From Cercis canadensis (taxonomy: Eukaryota > Streptophyta > Magnoliopsida > Fabales > Fabaceae), in assembly GCA_003255065.1 (NCBI GenBank), contig QAOA01002082.1:54014-118013 (forward strand): a stretch of DNA of 64,000 nt, given 5' to 3'. Below the pieces are notes generated by a model. It ran no database searches. It was not told the DNA's origin and worked only from the letters and a program-made list of their open reading frames with translations. This document shows, piece after piece, positions 1-11,144 of this stretch; position 1 is the stretch's first letter; every line of letters begins with the position of its first letter. Both the position numbers and the translations under genes were made by a program.

Positions 1-1848
1 TGCTCTAGGGCATGAGCAAAGTTCCTTTCTAACTTTTCCTCAGCTCTCTTCCTCATCCTGGCTTTTGAATGGCGGGCCCTCTCTACCCGTCGGCGCATTT
101 GTGCTCGAACCTCTCGCAAGGTATCTCGTACCTCGCATGCCCGGGCATGGGCCTCCTCTAGCACCTTGGTACCTACTTCGTGACGAACTTCAAGTTCCTT
201 CACATCACTGCGAAGTTTGTTAACCTCAGCTTCGGCCTCATCCTTGGCGGCCAAGATTAACTCTCGTTCATCACGGAGTTGTTTCGCCTCGGCCCTGGCC
301 TCTTCCAGAGCTTTTAGCGCCTCCTGTGCTTGCATACGGGCCTCGGCCTCTGCTTCTTGCGCTTTCTTGGTCAAGTCCGGGCCCCCCATCCTTTTTTGTA
401 AACTGCGGACGATGGCCAGCTCCCTGGTCGCGGTCGACAGCATGTATGATAGAAGCATGTCTGTTGGCGCTTTCGCAAGTCGATCCGTGTCCACTCTAGT
501 CAAAATGGAATCCACCCTTTCCTGGAGAGGAAATCGGGTATTCCAGTATGAGCAACTTGCATGATTGGGATCTTCAGTCGCCAAATCAGCAGAAAAAAGT
601 TTGAGGCCTCTGACCTCAGCTGTGACCCCTCGGGAAGATCGGTGTGAAGACCCCTCATGTCTACTGTGCTCCCGATGGGATTTATGCTTCTTGGTCCCCC
701 TTCCTTTTCCTTGGAGGTCGGCTGTGAGGTCGGCAAAAATGGGGCGCTTCTCCTTATTCCCCTCAGGCACGATCTCCTGCTCACTGGCTAATTCACCCTC
801 CCGGGCGCGTTCAGCTAAAACTACCGTCACAGGTTCGGCTGCGGTGACAACAGTCAGGGCATCAGTTTGTTCATTTTCCCTTTCAGAGGCCGCCACATAC
901 GCCCCTGGCTGCTCTCGACTCCGGTATTTGGCAAGTTTGGAGATTCGCACCATCTCTTCTTTGCTGATTTTCTCTTCTGCAAGACAATCACAAAAAGGCA
1001 ATTTTTGTCAACCATTTTTAAACAGCAGAAATAAAACAGCAAGACTATTTTTACCGACCAATCAAATCTCTCGCCCTCAGCTGAACGAGGTTTGACTTTT
1101 CACAAGTAAACTCGGATATGACCTCAATTATCCGACGAGCCTCTCGGTCATACTCGCTCATGGCCCGAGCCGGTTGCTTGTTAAGGTATTGATTCCACCG
1201 CAAAGGGAATCGGGGAGTTCCGTCCTCATGGAGGAAAAACGCTTTGTCCGGCCTGGGGATCCCATCCCAGGTCGGTATGGTTACCCGGAAAAACTGGTCC
1301 TTCCACCCCTTAGCCGAATCCTCGACTGGCTTCATTAGCGACAATCGAGGCCAGCTCGCCATATACACATACTCTTGGTCGGACTCCCTAATGTGCTTTA
1401 AAGTGAAGAAATGAAAAAACACATCTACTCGGGCACTCACAAACAAAATACTGCACATGGCCTGAAAAGCCCTAAGGAAACCCCACCCGTTTGTATGAAT
1501 CTGAGTAGGGGCCGCGTTCACAACTCGTAGGAACTCCATTTCGAAGTCCGTGAGTGGAAGTTCAGCCCCAGCTCGGTCAAGGAAAGCGACATTAAATGTA
1601 AAAAAATTATCCCTAGGGCAATTTTCACAAACAGGAGCACTCCTTGGGTAAGGCTCTAGGTCGAAGTCATGATAGTCGGTATTCACATTTACATGACTAT
1701 CCCACAAAGCTTGGATGTGTCTAGTCCTAATCGACGGTTTAACTTCCCTAACCCTTTGGTGAACAAACAAAGGGACAGAAACCCTCTTAGGAGGCCCCTC
1801 GCTCAAAGAACCGGAAGAAGAAATGGATACCTCACCAGAAGAAGACAT
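1..1848 (-). CDS. Antisense accessory ORF (aORF) of a Tat-type Ty3/gypsy retrotransposon, partial at the window edge
   Basis: The first exon (1848 down to about 1058) encodes about 265 residues starting MSSSGEVSISSSG and resembles the plant 'putative gypsy-type transposon' domain (Transposase_28, PF04195 type). A short GT-AG intron of about 80 bases (about 977-1058) restores a reading frame that I followed from about 985 down to 480 without a stop and that appears to continue to position 1. This second part is charged and rich in Ala, Glu, Lys and Arg, with a predicted coiled coil below 420. The gene points away from the LTR at 2301, which reads on the plus strand. An antisense extra ORF between pol and the 3' LTR is known in Tat-lineage elements such as Grande, RIRE2 and Retand. 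Its function is unknown. GC content is clearly higher than in neighbouring DNA. The exact donor (1054 or 1058) is uncertain. Confidence 0.75.
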
Positions 1849-2300
1849 CTTGAGTAGAAGAAGGAAAAGCTACCTGTGGTATCGCAAGCTCGAGAGAAAA
1901 CAAGACTCCTCGAAAGAGTGTAGGTGAAAGTTCAATCTTTCTTTTTTGCTCAGCACAGCTTCTGGTTCTGGAACTCGTTCGTAAAAAGTACAACAAAATA
2001 TAAGCCTACCATATTTATACCGCTCTACTTTCATCATCTAACGGACCAGATGAATCTCATTCAACGTTCAGGATTAGCGCGGCATCGTATCCCGCGAAGC
2101 GACAATGCCGCCTCTTATACCGTCATTACTCACCTCGAGACACAAACCCTGCAGCCTCTGCAATAATTGCCTGCCGTCCCATCCCTGCCTTGCCAGGTGG
2201 CACCAAGGTAACAGTTCACTTAAAATGAAATATTTTGGTTTGGCGCCATTTCTTTTCAAATCCGAGAACATAAAGTCTCGGACTTCCTTTTTGGGGCAAG
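1849..2300. other. Spacer between aORF and LTR of the gypsy element
   Basis: No coding sequence is convincing here. It holds the upstream region of the antisense ORF. It ends in a purine-rich stretch (TTTTTGGGGCAAG, ending at 2300) directly before the TGTGG of the LTR, a position suited to the polypurine tract of a plus-strand element. Confidence 0.5.
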
Positions 2301-2689
2301 TGTGGTGGCCCTAAAGAATGGGCCTATGTACAGCAGAGCCCAAGCCAAGTTATTACCCGAAAGGCCCAAACGACAAAACGGGTCACATATTTTGCCTGAC
2401 CCGCCAGCTCATGCTTTCCATCTATTATAAATAGTCCCTGACCCAACACAAGAGAAGGTACAAAAAATCTCATTTACTGACAATCATAATCCTACTTCTC
2501 AGACAAAACCGATCTGACTTAATCTTCGGAGCCCGGTAAACCTAACCCGGCCCGGTAGTTCTTATCTGCAGGTTACTCGGTAGTCCGCCAGGCACACCGA
2601 CAACCGACCTCGACCTCGGTGATTTTGCCCGACCTCAAGCTCAGGCATCGTCAGGTTTCGAACTCGGTATGCCAATACGGAATTTTTCA
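2301..2689 (+). mobile_element. 3' LTR of the Tat-type Ty3/gypsy element
   Basis: The sequence starts TGTGGTGGCCC after a purine tract and contains a TATAAATAG box. It continues with the GC-richer tail typical of plant gypsy LTRs (runs such as CCCGGCCCGG and GACCTCGACCTCGG). The 3' limit is not firm: the last CA before AT-rich DNA is at 2688-2689, but a hAT terminal repeat may begin near 2672. The 5' LTR and internal region lie outside the window, so a target-site duplication cannot be tested. Confidence 0.55.
2426..2434 (+). promoter_or_regulatory. TATA box of the gypsy LTR
   Basis: TATAAATAG sits in the middle of the LTR on the plus strand, at the expected U3/R position. This supports the plus orientation of the element and the antisense status of the ORF at 1-1848. 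Confidence 0.5.
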
Positions 2690-5545
2690 AAAAAATAGGG
2701 GTACAGGTACGCCATATCATATATATGAATTATATAGAATAAAAAATCTTAAAATTCTCCAAATATTAAAGATATCAACTATTAATCCTTAATAAATAAG
2801 TAACAACTAACAAGTATTAACTCAAAGTACAAATAATCAATCAAAATTCAACTCCTAACACTATTAATTTCATCATTTCCATCACCACCATCATCAATGA
2901 TTACAGCTTCCATCTTAGATTCATCAAGTGATAAGCTAGCAACTTCAAGACTATCACCTCCATCAAATAGTTCCCAATTATCTCCAACAACATCCCAATT
3001 TTTAATGTTTCCACTCAAATATTTGTCATTTTTCCTTGACAAAAGACGAAGATTTGTATGAACAAATACTAAATCTTCAGCCCTTTGAGGATTCATCAAG
3101 TTTCTCTTCATTGAATGGATAAAGGAGTATGTACTCAAATTTCTTTCACATCAAGATGATGAGCATGGTTGGCCAAGAAGCTTCAAAGCAAGTGCTTGGA
3201 GGAAAGGGGCAGCAGCCCCATAGTTATTCCAACAAACTTGTGGTTCCAATCTCTCTCTATCTTTAATGGATTGAGGGCAAAAAAAATCTCCAAGGTTTCC
3301 AGAGAAATCAAATAACTCATTTTGCACCCTTGTTAACTCCTCGTCACTTTGAAAGTACCTATTGAAACATGTGTTCCTTTCTTTGGATATTTCATTATCC
3401 TGATGTAGAGCAACTCTATTTGGTATCTCACTAAGCCATTTCTCACTATAATACCTACATAATATAGAGCAAAAAATTGAAACAATATATCTCAAACTTT
3501 ATATAAAAAAAAATTAAGAAATTAAATGAAGAAGATTGATAAAAAATTTACCTTGGATTTAGTGAATGAGCCAAGCAATGCAACTGTGAACAACTCTTTG
3601 TCCAACGACTAAGAAGTATTTCATACACCATATCATAAAAGGATGATTGCTCATAAGATTGCTTTCTTTCATGTCTATATATGACTGTCTTGACTTCTCC
3701 AATTATACAATCCCAAAAACCATAGATCAAATGCAATGTAGGCTTATTAGTATCACAAAGTCGAAGCATTTCATAGATAGGCTTTGTAAAACAAAGGATG
3801 TAGTCGACATTTTCCCACTAAACTTCATCCAAAAGAGTTCCTCTCACACAGCCAGCATTTCCAACATCATCCTCTTTATAACTACTCCATTGATCACTAA
3901 TAACCATGTTTTGGAGAGCACGTTTTATGAGCTTTAGCCTTTTGAGCATCATTATATTTGAAGCAAATCTTGTTTCAACAATGGCAACAATTTTAAAGGC
4001 ACAAATGCATTAAATATGGATAGCCTCATTGAATGATTCTTGTTAAACTTCTTAATAAGCATAGCATCTTCAGTAACTTGAGTGATCCAATGACATAGAT
4101 TATAAGCATTCTCATTTTTCTATGTGTTTTTAGTAGCACAAATATTCTTCAATGCAAGATTTAATGTATGCACCACACAAGGGGTCCAAAATATTAAAGG
4201 ATATTCAGCTTCAATAATTAAATCAGTAGTCTTACAAACTGGGGCATTGTCAATGATAATTTGCACCACATTGTTTGGGCCAACTTCCTGAACTACAGAT
4301 CTGATCAATTGAACAATATAATTCTTATCTTTATATTCTGGAGAACCATCACTCATTATGCTCAACCTCTTATCTTTCCAAGTCTCTTTGATTGGTAGCA
4401 TTAATCTATTAATATTTGTCCTCTCTTTTTGCAACAAAGTAGTTCTTAATGCGTTATAACCAGGAGGCACAAAACCAAAAATAATATTGTTTGCACACAT
4501 TTGAAATGCATTTATGTAATGAGGATTACGTGCAAGATTAAAAGACAAACCAGTTGAATAAAACATCCTTCTAATTTCAGACTTAATTTGTTCTCTAATT
4601 CCTTGGTTAAAAGCTTTTTCAAGAGGACCAATAGCTCTTCTTTTATTTCCCCCAATTGATTCCTCAACCATAGGACTAACACTAGGAGGTAATGGAACTT
4701 CATTGGGTTTTTTTTCTAACTTCAACTGCCTCAATCATGGCCTTCATTGATGTTATATTCTCACTAGTCACATTTTGGCACCCTTGTATACCCAATCCAG
4801 AAATTCTCAACAAATGGTGTCTAACCCTAGTATATGTTCCTTGAAAAATTTCATTACAAAAATTTCATTGTCAATTTTTAGTCCCACCACTCTTCTTATT
4901 TCCATGATCAATAATAGTCACATACTCACAAAGAGGAGTCCACTCTTTTTTAGCATTAGATGATGATTCTTCATTAATAGCCCTACTAGTAAAACTACTA
5001 GAATTTTCAAAGGGAGATGAAACCATATTACCTCAAATGTAGCCACAAAATAACGTTCCAAGCCTTGAATCTACCCTCCCTTCACTTTGGTTAAGCAATA
5101 AAGGAAGAGGAGCTGCTGCAAAGGAAGAGGAATTTTGCAAAAAAAAATCGTTACTCTCTGTTCTAGTTTGCTGGGAAATGGGCATTCTGATTTCGGGGAA
5201 TGAAGAAGAGAATTCTGATTTCAGGGCTCTAAAAAATGGCATCGTTTTGGTAAGTGCCCATTTCTGCCTCTGTCAAAATGATGACACTTCCTTGAGTTTC
5301 AACTTCCGCCTCCTTCTAAACAACAACGTTCTAATTGACCAAGATTTAGAAGTCGCAAAACATCGTTGTTTCCTCTCACTGCAGCCAACTCAATGTTTCG
5401 TACGCATTTCTTTGACGAAATGACACGTTTCGAAATGAAAAATAAAAAAAAATGAAAATCTAGGCGTTTCGGGGGCAGGGGACGCATTTCGTGTTTCGGA
5501 AGCATACCCAAAATGGGTACATCCAAAAAAATGCCGTATCGGTGC
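2672..5545 (-). mobile_element. Decayed hAT DNA transposon (DUF659 type)
   Basis: The element encloses a minus-strand hAT transposase pseudogene. Candidate imperfect terminal inverted repeats are CCAATACGGAATTTTT near 2672 and its partner around 5526-5542 (AAAAATGCCGTATCGG). The 5' subterminal region (about 5400-5500) is rich in short repeated motifs such as ACGCATTTC and CGTTTCG, as hAT subterminal regions often are. I could not find a clean 8-bp target duplication, so the ends are approximate. Confidence 0.55.
2848..5026 (-). pseudogene. hAT transposase (BED zinc finger, DUF659, hAT dimerisation domain), broken
   Basis: Transposases of this family bind and cut element ends in the nucleus. 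In minus order one sees an N-terminal BED-finger-like segment (about 5026-4740: W..LCEY, then NFC..IF and R..HHLL), a DUF659 core (4734-4120, with IIDNAPVCK and the VVHTLNLAL motif), a middle part containing YRHE and HCLAHSLNP (3769-3548), and a C-terminal dimerisation part with LALKLLGQP, STYSFIHS and NLRLLSR (3495-2848). A GT-AG intron of about 97 bases (3455-3551) separates HSLNP from YYSEKW. Breaks seen: two stops in the finger (about 4870), a stop at 3151 where the family has Cys, and loss of continuity between 3770 and 4120. It is certainly non-functional. Confidence 0.8.
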
Positions 5546-6280
5546 TACTTTGGATGAAACTAGTCAAACCCTGTTTTCAAGAAATAATGTTACACCCTAC
5601 AAGAAGGCGTAACCACTAAGACGTGTGCCGTTTGCCCTCCAAAAAGGCAAAATAATCCTTTTTTTTTTAATTTAGTCTTTTTGAAGGACGTAACATCTGT
5701 AATGAGTTTTTCCTGTTACAGACCAAAACCCCAAAATCTCAAGGCCTATAAATGCCTCCCCACTTCAATATTCAAGCACCACCTCATGGTGGTGAGCATC
5801 ATTTTGTGAAGCTTTGGTTCTTTTGTTGAATTGAGGCTGATAGTGTTTGATTAAAGATTTTTTTCAAGGACTTGTGGGGGATGTACATGTGAAAGCACAA
5901 GCTTCTAGTGTTCACATTCTTAGTTATCAATTTTTTGACAATTATTATTTTCAGCAAAATAAATTAGAAAAGCTAGCATCATAATGTACATTTTATCTTA
6001 TCTATATATCTATATCTATATCTTATATATTTAAAAAGAAATATATATATTTGTAAAGTTGACACATGTCCCTTAAGGATTCAATGACATGAGAACACTT
6101 GGCACAGTCTGAGAATTTCTTGGTAAATGAATTATTAAAAAAAAAAACCACTTGAAAATATAACCATGCATTATTCAAATTACAAAATTGTTGAAATTCA
6201 ATTGAATTTTGTGGTCTTAATTAACTTCCATAATTAATATAGTCAAATTTCAAATGTTGTGTCTATTAATTTAGTGTAAA
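5546..6280. other. Intergenic stretch; possible promoter or LTR remnant and a possible Helitron 5' end
   Basis: No coding sequence is supported. A TATA-like CTATAAATG at about 5749 is followed by CCTCCCCACTTC, which resembles an LTR or gene promoter, but I find no matching termini. Around 6000-6060, TCTATATCTTATATATTTAAAAAG followed by GACACATGTCC resembles the plus-strand Helitron 5' ends seen later in the window. It may be the start of a Helitron that the minus-strand Helitron at 6281 interrupted. Confidence 0.35.
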
Positions 6281-6310
6281 CTAGTAGAATGCCCCGTGTG
6301 ATGCGTGGCT
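6281..6310 (-). promoter_or_regulatory. Helitron 3' terminal hairpin and CTAG end
   Basis: On the plus strand GCCCCGTGTGATGCGTGGC can fold as GCC.CGT against GCGTGGC (one mismatch, one wobble, five-base loop). It is followed toward lower coordinates by the palindromic CTAG at 6281-6284, with A at 6280. Such hairpins mark the end of rolling-circle transfer. Confidence 0.7.
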
Positions 6311-6574
6311 GAGCCAACAGGGGTGGCACAAAATAAAGTTTGTGATCAGTTCTTACTTACATAATTTCTTATAATCTAATAATTTGAAAATATGATATCA
6401 CAACGGTGAAATAGTCTTTGGTACTTGATTTGAACTGCTACATACATGATTATCTACTAAGGGATCACTACTTCCTTGTGTACCTAAAATTAGGTTACAG
6501 GACCAGTTAAGAAATAACTAAATACAATCGCACAATATATACATATCTTTGGAATTTGCAGTGCTTTAGTTGCA

Positions 6575-9500
6575 TTACATACCTCTTTGGTTGATCTTAT
6601 GGAACACCTCTTTGTAGACCACATTCTTTATTTTCTTTAATATTGTCCCATCTGAATATATCGATAACACCTTCAGACCACTCCAGCTTCTAACTCTAGA
6701 GAAAGCTACATAAAGTTGTCCATGACTAAAAATTGGTCTTGGGAGATATAGCCCCATGTGAAAGAGTGACTGTCATTGACTCTTATTTATTGTCATAGCA
6801 AAATAGACTTGTACGGGGAATTGTTTCCATTTTAATTGAAAGGGTATTCTTTGGTCAAATGATGTAAGATTCATTCTTGGGATGAATACCTTCTTCCCTG
6901 AGTTGCTGCCTGAAATAATTTTTGCTTCAATCACATATTTTCCAAGTTGTGTGATGATTAGCCTCGTACAATTACACAGTCCATTACCCATATCAATGTT
7001 TCTTAATAACATAATTGGTACACCAACTTTCAACGATAGCCTATGATTTGGTAGGCCAGACAGTGTGATATTATTCAAGAATTCAAGTGTGTGGATGTCA
7101 TCCATTCCATTCCCAAATGATTTGCATGTACTGTCCGCACTCAGAAAAACTTTCTCATCACCAGGCATTAAAGAAATCATGTAATCATTGATTTGTTTTA
7201 CAACTTCTATGGTAGGTGCAAGAATAGCTCTTTCCTGATAGTAATTCAGATCGTGCATCTTTGTCAAAAACTCAGGATAAGTAAAGTTAACAATATCAAT
7301 CAGTGGTTCATGAGAGCATTGCACACATATGTCCTTAGGTATATCAATGTCTGTTTCACCGTCATTTAGAACACCTGCATCACCATCACCAATACTCAGC
7401 AGTCATGATGAGAACTTAACCATTTCCAATAGATTTGCACGTGAAGATCCTTTTGTTAGCCTCATGTTTTTGGTAAGGGTAAGTACTTATAAGAGTCATC
7501 TTAAACATAATACTAGTATAGATTTACTTAATTCGAATATAATTGATGTTATCTCAATGAATTAGAGCAAATTACCTGACAATATTTCCAGAGATACAAA
7601 GAGTTGATAGTGGCAACAACAATTTCTTGCCTTGTTCCTTTTAGTACTACTGGTAGTATCTGCCTAAAGTCTCCACCGAGCACCATGACTTTCCCTATAA
7701 ATGACATATCTTGTTTGATTGAGCTAGATGACTTGAGAATATCCTTCAAAGTTCTATCCAGTGCTTCAAAACAATACTTATGCATCATGGGTGCCTCATC
7801 CCATATAATCAAATTTGTAACATCCAAAAGTTTTGCCAGGTCACTTTCCGATTTGATGTTACGAATAATGTCTTCATTAACATTTAGTGGAATGCAGAAT
7901 CTAGAATGTGTTGTTTTACCACCTGGAAGGAGAAGAGAAGCAATACCACTTGATGCCGCAGTAAGTACTATCTCTCCCCTAGAACACAACGCAACAACTA
8001 TTGTGTTGTATAGAAAAGTCTTCCCAATTCTTCCATAATCATGGATGAAGAAGAAGCTGTCATTCTCATTTGCAACAACTGTCATGATCTTTTGGTACAC
8101 TCCCTACTGCTCCTCAGTAAGACTTGGAAATATGTGTGTATGTTCCTGTGTTAATTTTTCTCTATCATAATCTAGCTCATCGTGAAGGAGCTTGTTTTGT
8201 CCTGTTTGAGTATTCAAACTTGTTGCCAATGACATGTTTGGGAAGTCATTGAGGCTCTTGTTATAGTTCTGTAGCAACTTCTCAATCTCGTCTAACGTAT
8301 GATCTCTAAGATCATCGTCACTCATCCTTAGACTTGAAAAATATAAGAAAAATTAGAATGCATCAACATAAATATTACAACATATTTCAGTTATTGTGCT
8401 ATTTTGTACCTGGATTATCAAACAACTTCTGTTGTTTGTGAAGGATATCATCAGCCATCATCTCCCATGTACTTTCCCATACTATCTCTGGATATGATAT
8501 ACTATTTGATAACAATAATGTAACAAACAGGCTTCTTAGGTACTTGCTAGATCCCCATGCACTCGCTTCTCTTATACCTTCAATAAATTTTCTATCATTG
8601 TCTAGTAGACCTAGTGCATAACACGCTGATTGAAAGGTATTATACAAAACACCATTTACCGTCCTTATATCTTCATAACATGTACAACCTCTCTGAAAGT
8701 TTAACAAAAGTCTCATGTAATACAACTCACCACATCAAGGGGAACATAAAAAAAACCTCCTAATGGTAAATCCTTTTTGCCTTAGGACCCACTCCTTGTC
8801 TACCTGCTTCCATACGAAATAATTAGGGAACTCTGCATAAGTTAACCGCCTCGCATGTGGGTATTTCTTATTCGCCTCAAACCATGCCAAGAATTTAGTC
8901 ATCTTGACACCATGTCTATTCAAGACATCATTCAAGTTATCATTGTCTCTGAAAACCACTATTTGCTCATCTTGAAGATAAATCAACAATCTCTCTACAG
9001 GTGGATCCTTGTGTTGTATATCAAATGCAAGTATTCTCTATGCAGCCTCACAAGCAGAAATAAACCTGCAATCATAGTACATATTAATTTCATAAACTTT
9101 TTCCTCTTTCTGATTATCATCAGATGATTGATAGAAAGTTGATCTGATGTAATCATATCCCTTGTTTATGTAATTGAATAGATATTTGATGGCTCTTGAT
9201 TGATTACACCACTCAACATTGATGTGTGCATTGTACTTCAATAGGAGAGAAGGGTTGTATGGAACAATGTACCTAATAATTATGAGTATTAATGATTGAT
9301 ATGTACATATATTTGATATAGTTAAGCTATAATAAAAGCAAGGAAGATGACTAATAAAATTATTCTTATCCATTATCAAGAAGTACACATTTCTTATCGA
9401 CGGTCCTACCATCATCTCTTCTTGTATAGCAAGAGTATTTATCATTTTCGATTGTTGTCCTATCTACGTACCTCTTAGGGAAATGTCTCGTGCATACATT

Positions 9501-11144
9501 ATTCTACATACACAGTGAATTTTTATTCGCCGCACCCCATGGGCCATGAATCTTGCAGTCGCCAACAATCTTATATAAGATGGGGTGAAACTCCTTATCA
9601 GGAATTTCAGTAGATATTATTTTATTGATGTCATCTGGTGTAAGATTTTTATGGCTAGGATATAGAAATAACAATATGTGAGCATGAGGTAATCCATGCT
9701 TTTGAAACTCAATTGTGTATACCACTTCACATAAAAATATATCGTCATAATGATACATATCTACACTAATGATATAAATAATAATTAGCATGTGCATACA
9801 GATTATTGTTGAGTTTCATACCTACCTTCATGTGGCCAAACAATTGTCGATGCTTTAAGTTCTTGATGAGTTCATCTAACTTCATTTTGAATAATTTGGA
9901 TAAAATATATGGTCTGTCCTCCGTACTTAATTGTCTATTATGAACATACTTTTGTATTTTCGGCCAACTGAGATTGCATGTAAATGTGATAAATAAGTCT
10001 GAATATCTAGCCCACAAGCATATTGACATGAAATCCTAATAATTTTGGAAAAGATACCTCGTTTCACCTGTAAATGATGATGGCAAGACTATATGTTTTC
10101 CTACAGATGATGAGACAACGTCCCTTGTAAGCAAAATCTCCGTGAGGCCTCTATACACCCTTAGGGCCGTTTGATTGAACCTGATGTATTTTAGTCTCGA
10201 CGATTCTATCATGGTGTAAGCGTAAACCAAAAACTGTTGGAATAATTTCCTTGATAATAATAACGTCTCAGCCTCATCGGTTCTATCAAATACCCTAAAT
10301 GCGAAGAACTCTCTGATAGACACATTTATCCTCTTATTTGAAACGGTTCTATTTGTCTCCCTCAATAGAATGTCTTCCCTGTACCCATCCTTTGCATAAG
10401 AAAACAAAAGTGGATATTGAAACGTAAGGTACGCAAGATGCAATTCGTTTATTCGTTGGAGCTCTCCTGTCATCAATTCGATTTAAATATCTCTGTCTGC
10501 CTTAAGACTTTCTACGTCTCCGACTATCAACACAACAATTTCTTTGAAATTAGGTTTGTTGTGTATCCTACCATCTGAGCCTCGTTTCACGATTAGTCTC
10601 ATTCTTATGTTGGCAAATGGGTTACAACGTAGTCGGTCTTTTTCATTCTTGAAAGATCTTGCAAGGACATTGCGTTCATCCAGCATCTTCCTTAGATCAT
10701 CCACCATAGATGGATTTATTTTTCTTGAGGATTCGTTAGAATTACTGCAAAATAAGTTATATGTTATTAAGTACAAATATGTGTATGTAATAATAATATA
10801 ATAAATAGGGTTTTTATCCCCTAAAAAATGAAACTAAGTTGTTCCCACCTGTATGCTTGTATACGATTTGGGACCTCATTATCTGTGTCATAAATATACA
10901 ACTGTGCAAATTTAGGTTTGGATCCTTCGCTTGGTACTAAGCTCCCTATTGACTGATAGTTTTGACCACCCATCCGAAACATCTGTATTCTTCGTTGCAT
11001 ATTAAATTGGTTATAAATCTGTCCACCGAGAGAAGTAAAAGAAAATATCATGTTGTATGCCCTAATGTTCCTTTTAAAATTGTTGTTTCTCGCATCTATG
11101 TCGTGCAACAATTCAAAAAGAGTATTGGGTGGTTCTTCTAACAA
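6575..11144 (-). pseudogene. Helitron Rep-helicase (RepHel; HUH endonuclease plus Pif1-like helicase), broken
   Basis: This protein nicks the element end and unwinds it during rolling-circle transposition. Reading from 11144 down: an N-terminal Helitron-like domain (11144-10036), Rep motif 1 DLFITFTC (about 10,000), the HUH motif in HGLPHAHILLF (about 9690), a two-tyrosine motif YLFNY (about 9180), then the Pif1 helicase with P-loop GRIGKT (about 8030), Walker B IIWDEAP (about 7800), GGDFRQILP (about 7680) and the C-terminal INKSQ and HGQLYVAFSRVRS (6780-6690). Introns are likely, for example at about 8340-8405, where a GT donor and an AG acceptor flank the gap. Breaks: a stop at 10,036 between NY and DFMS, a stop near 8735, and a TGA at about 6773 replacing the Gly of the usual INKSQGQ. 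The first P-loop Gly is Asp (DYGRIGKT). It is dead but well preserved. Confidence 0.88.

Noticed and set aside
217..1095. Plus-strand ORFs over 1-1100 (Ser/Ala-rich)
   Set aside because: They are shadows of the minus-strand aORF coiled-coil region; their composition is the complement of its Glu/Ala/Arg codons.
7604..8038. 144-codon plus-strand ORF opposite the helicase
   Set aside because: Shadow of the Pif1-like helicase exon on the minus strand; no family features of its own.
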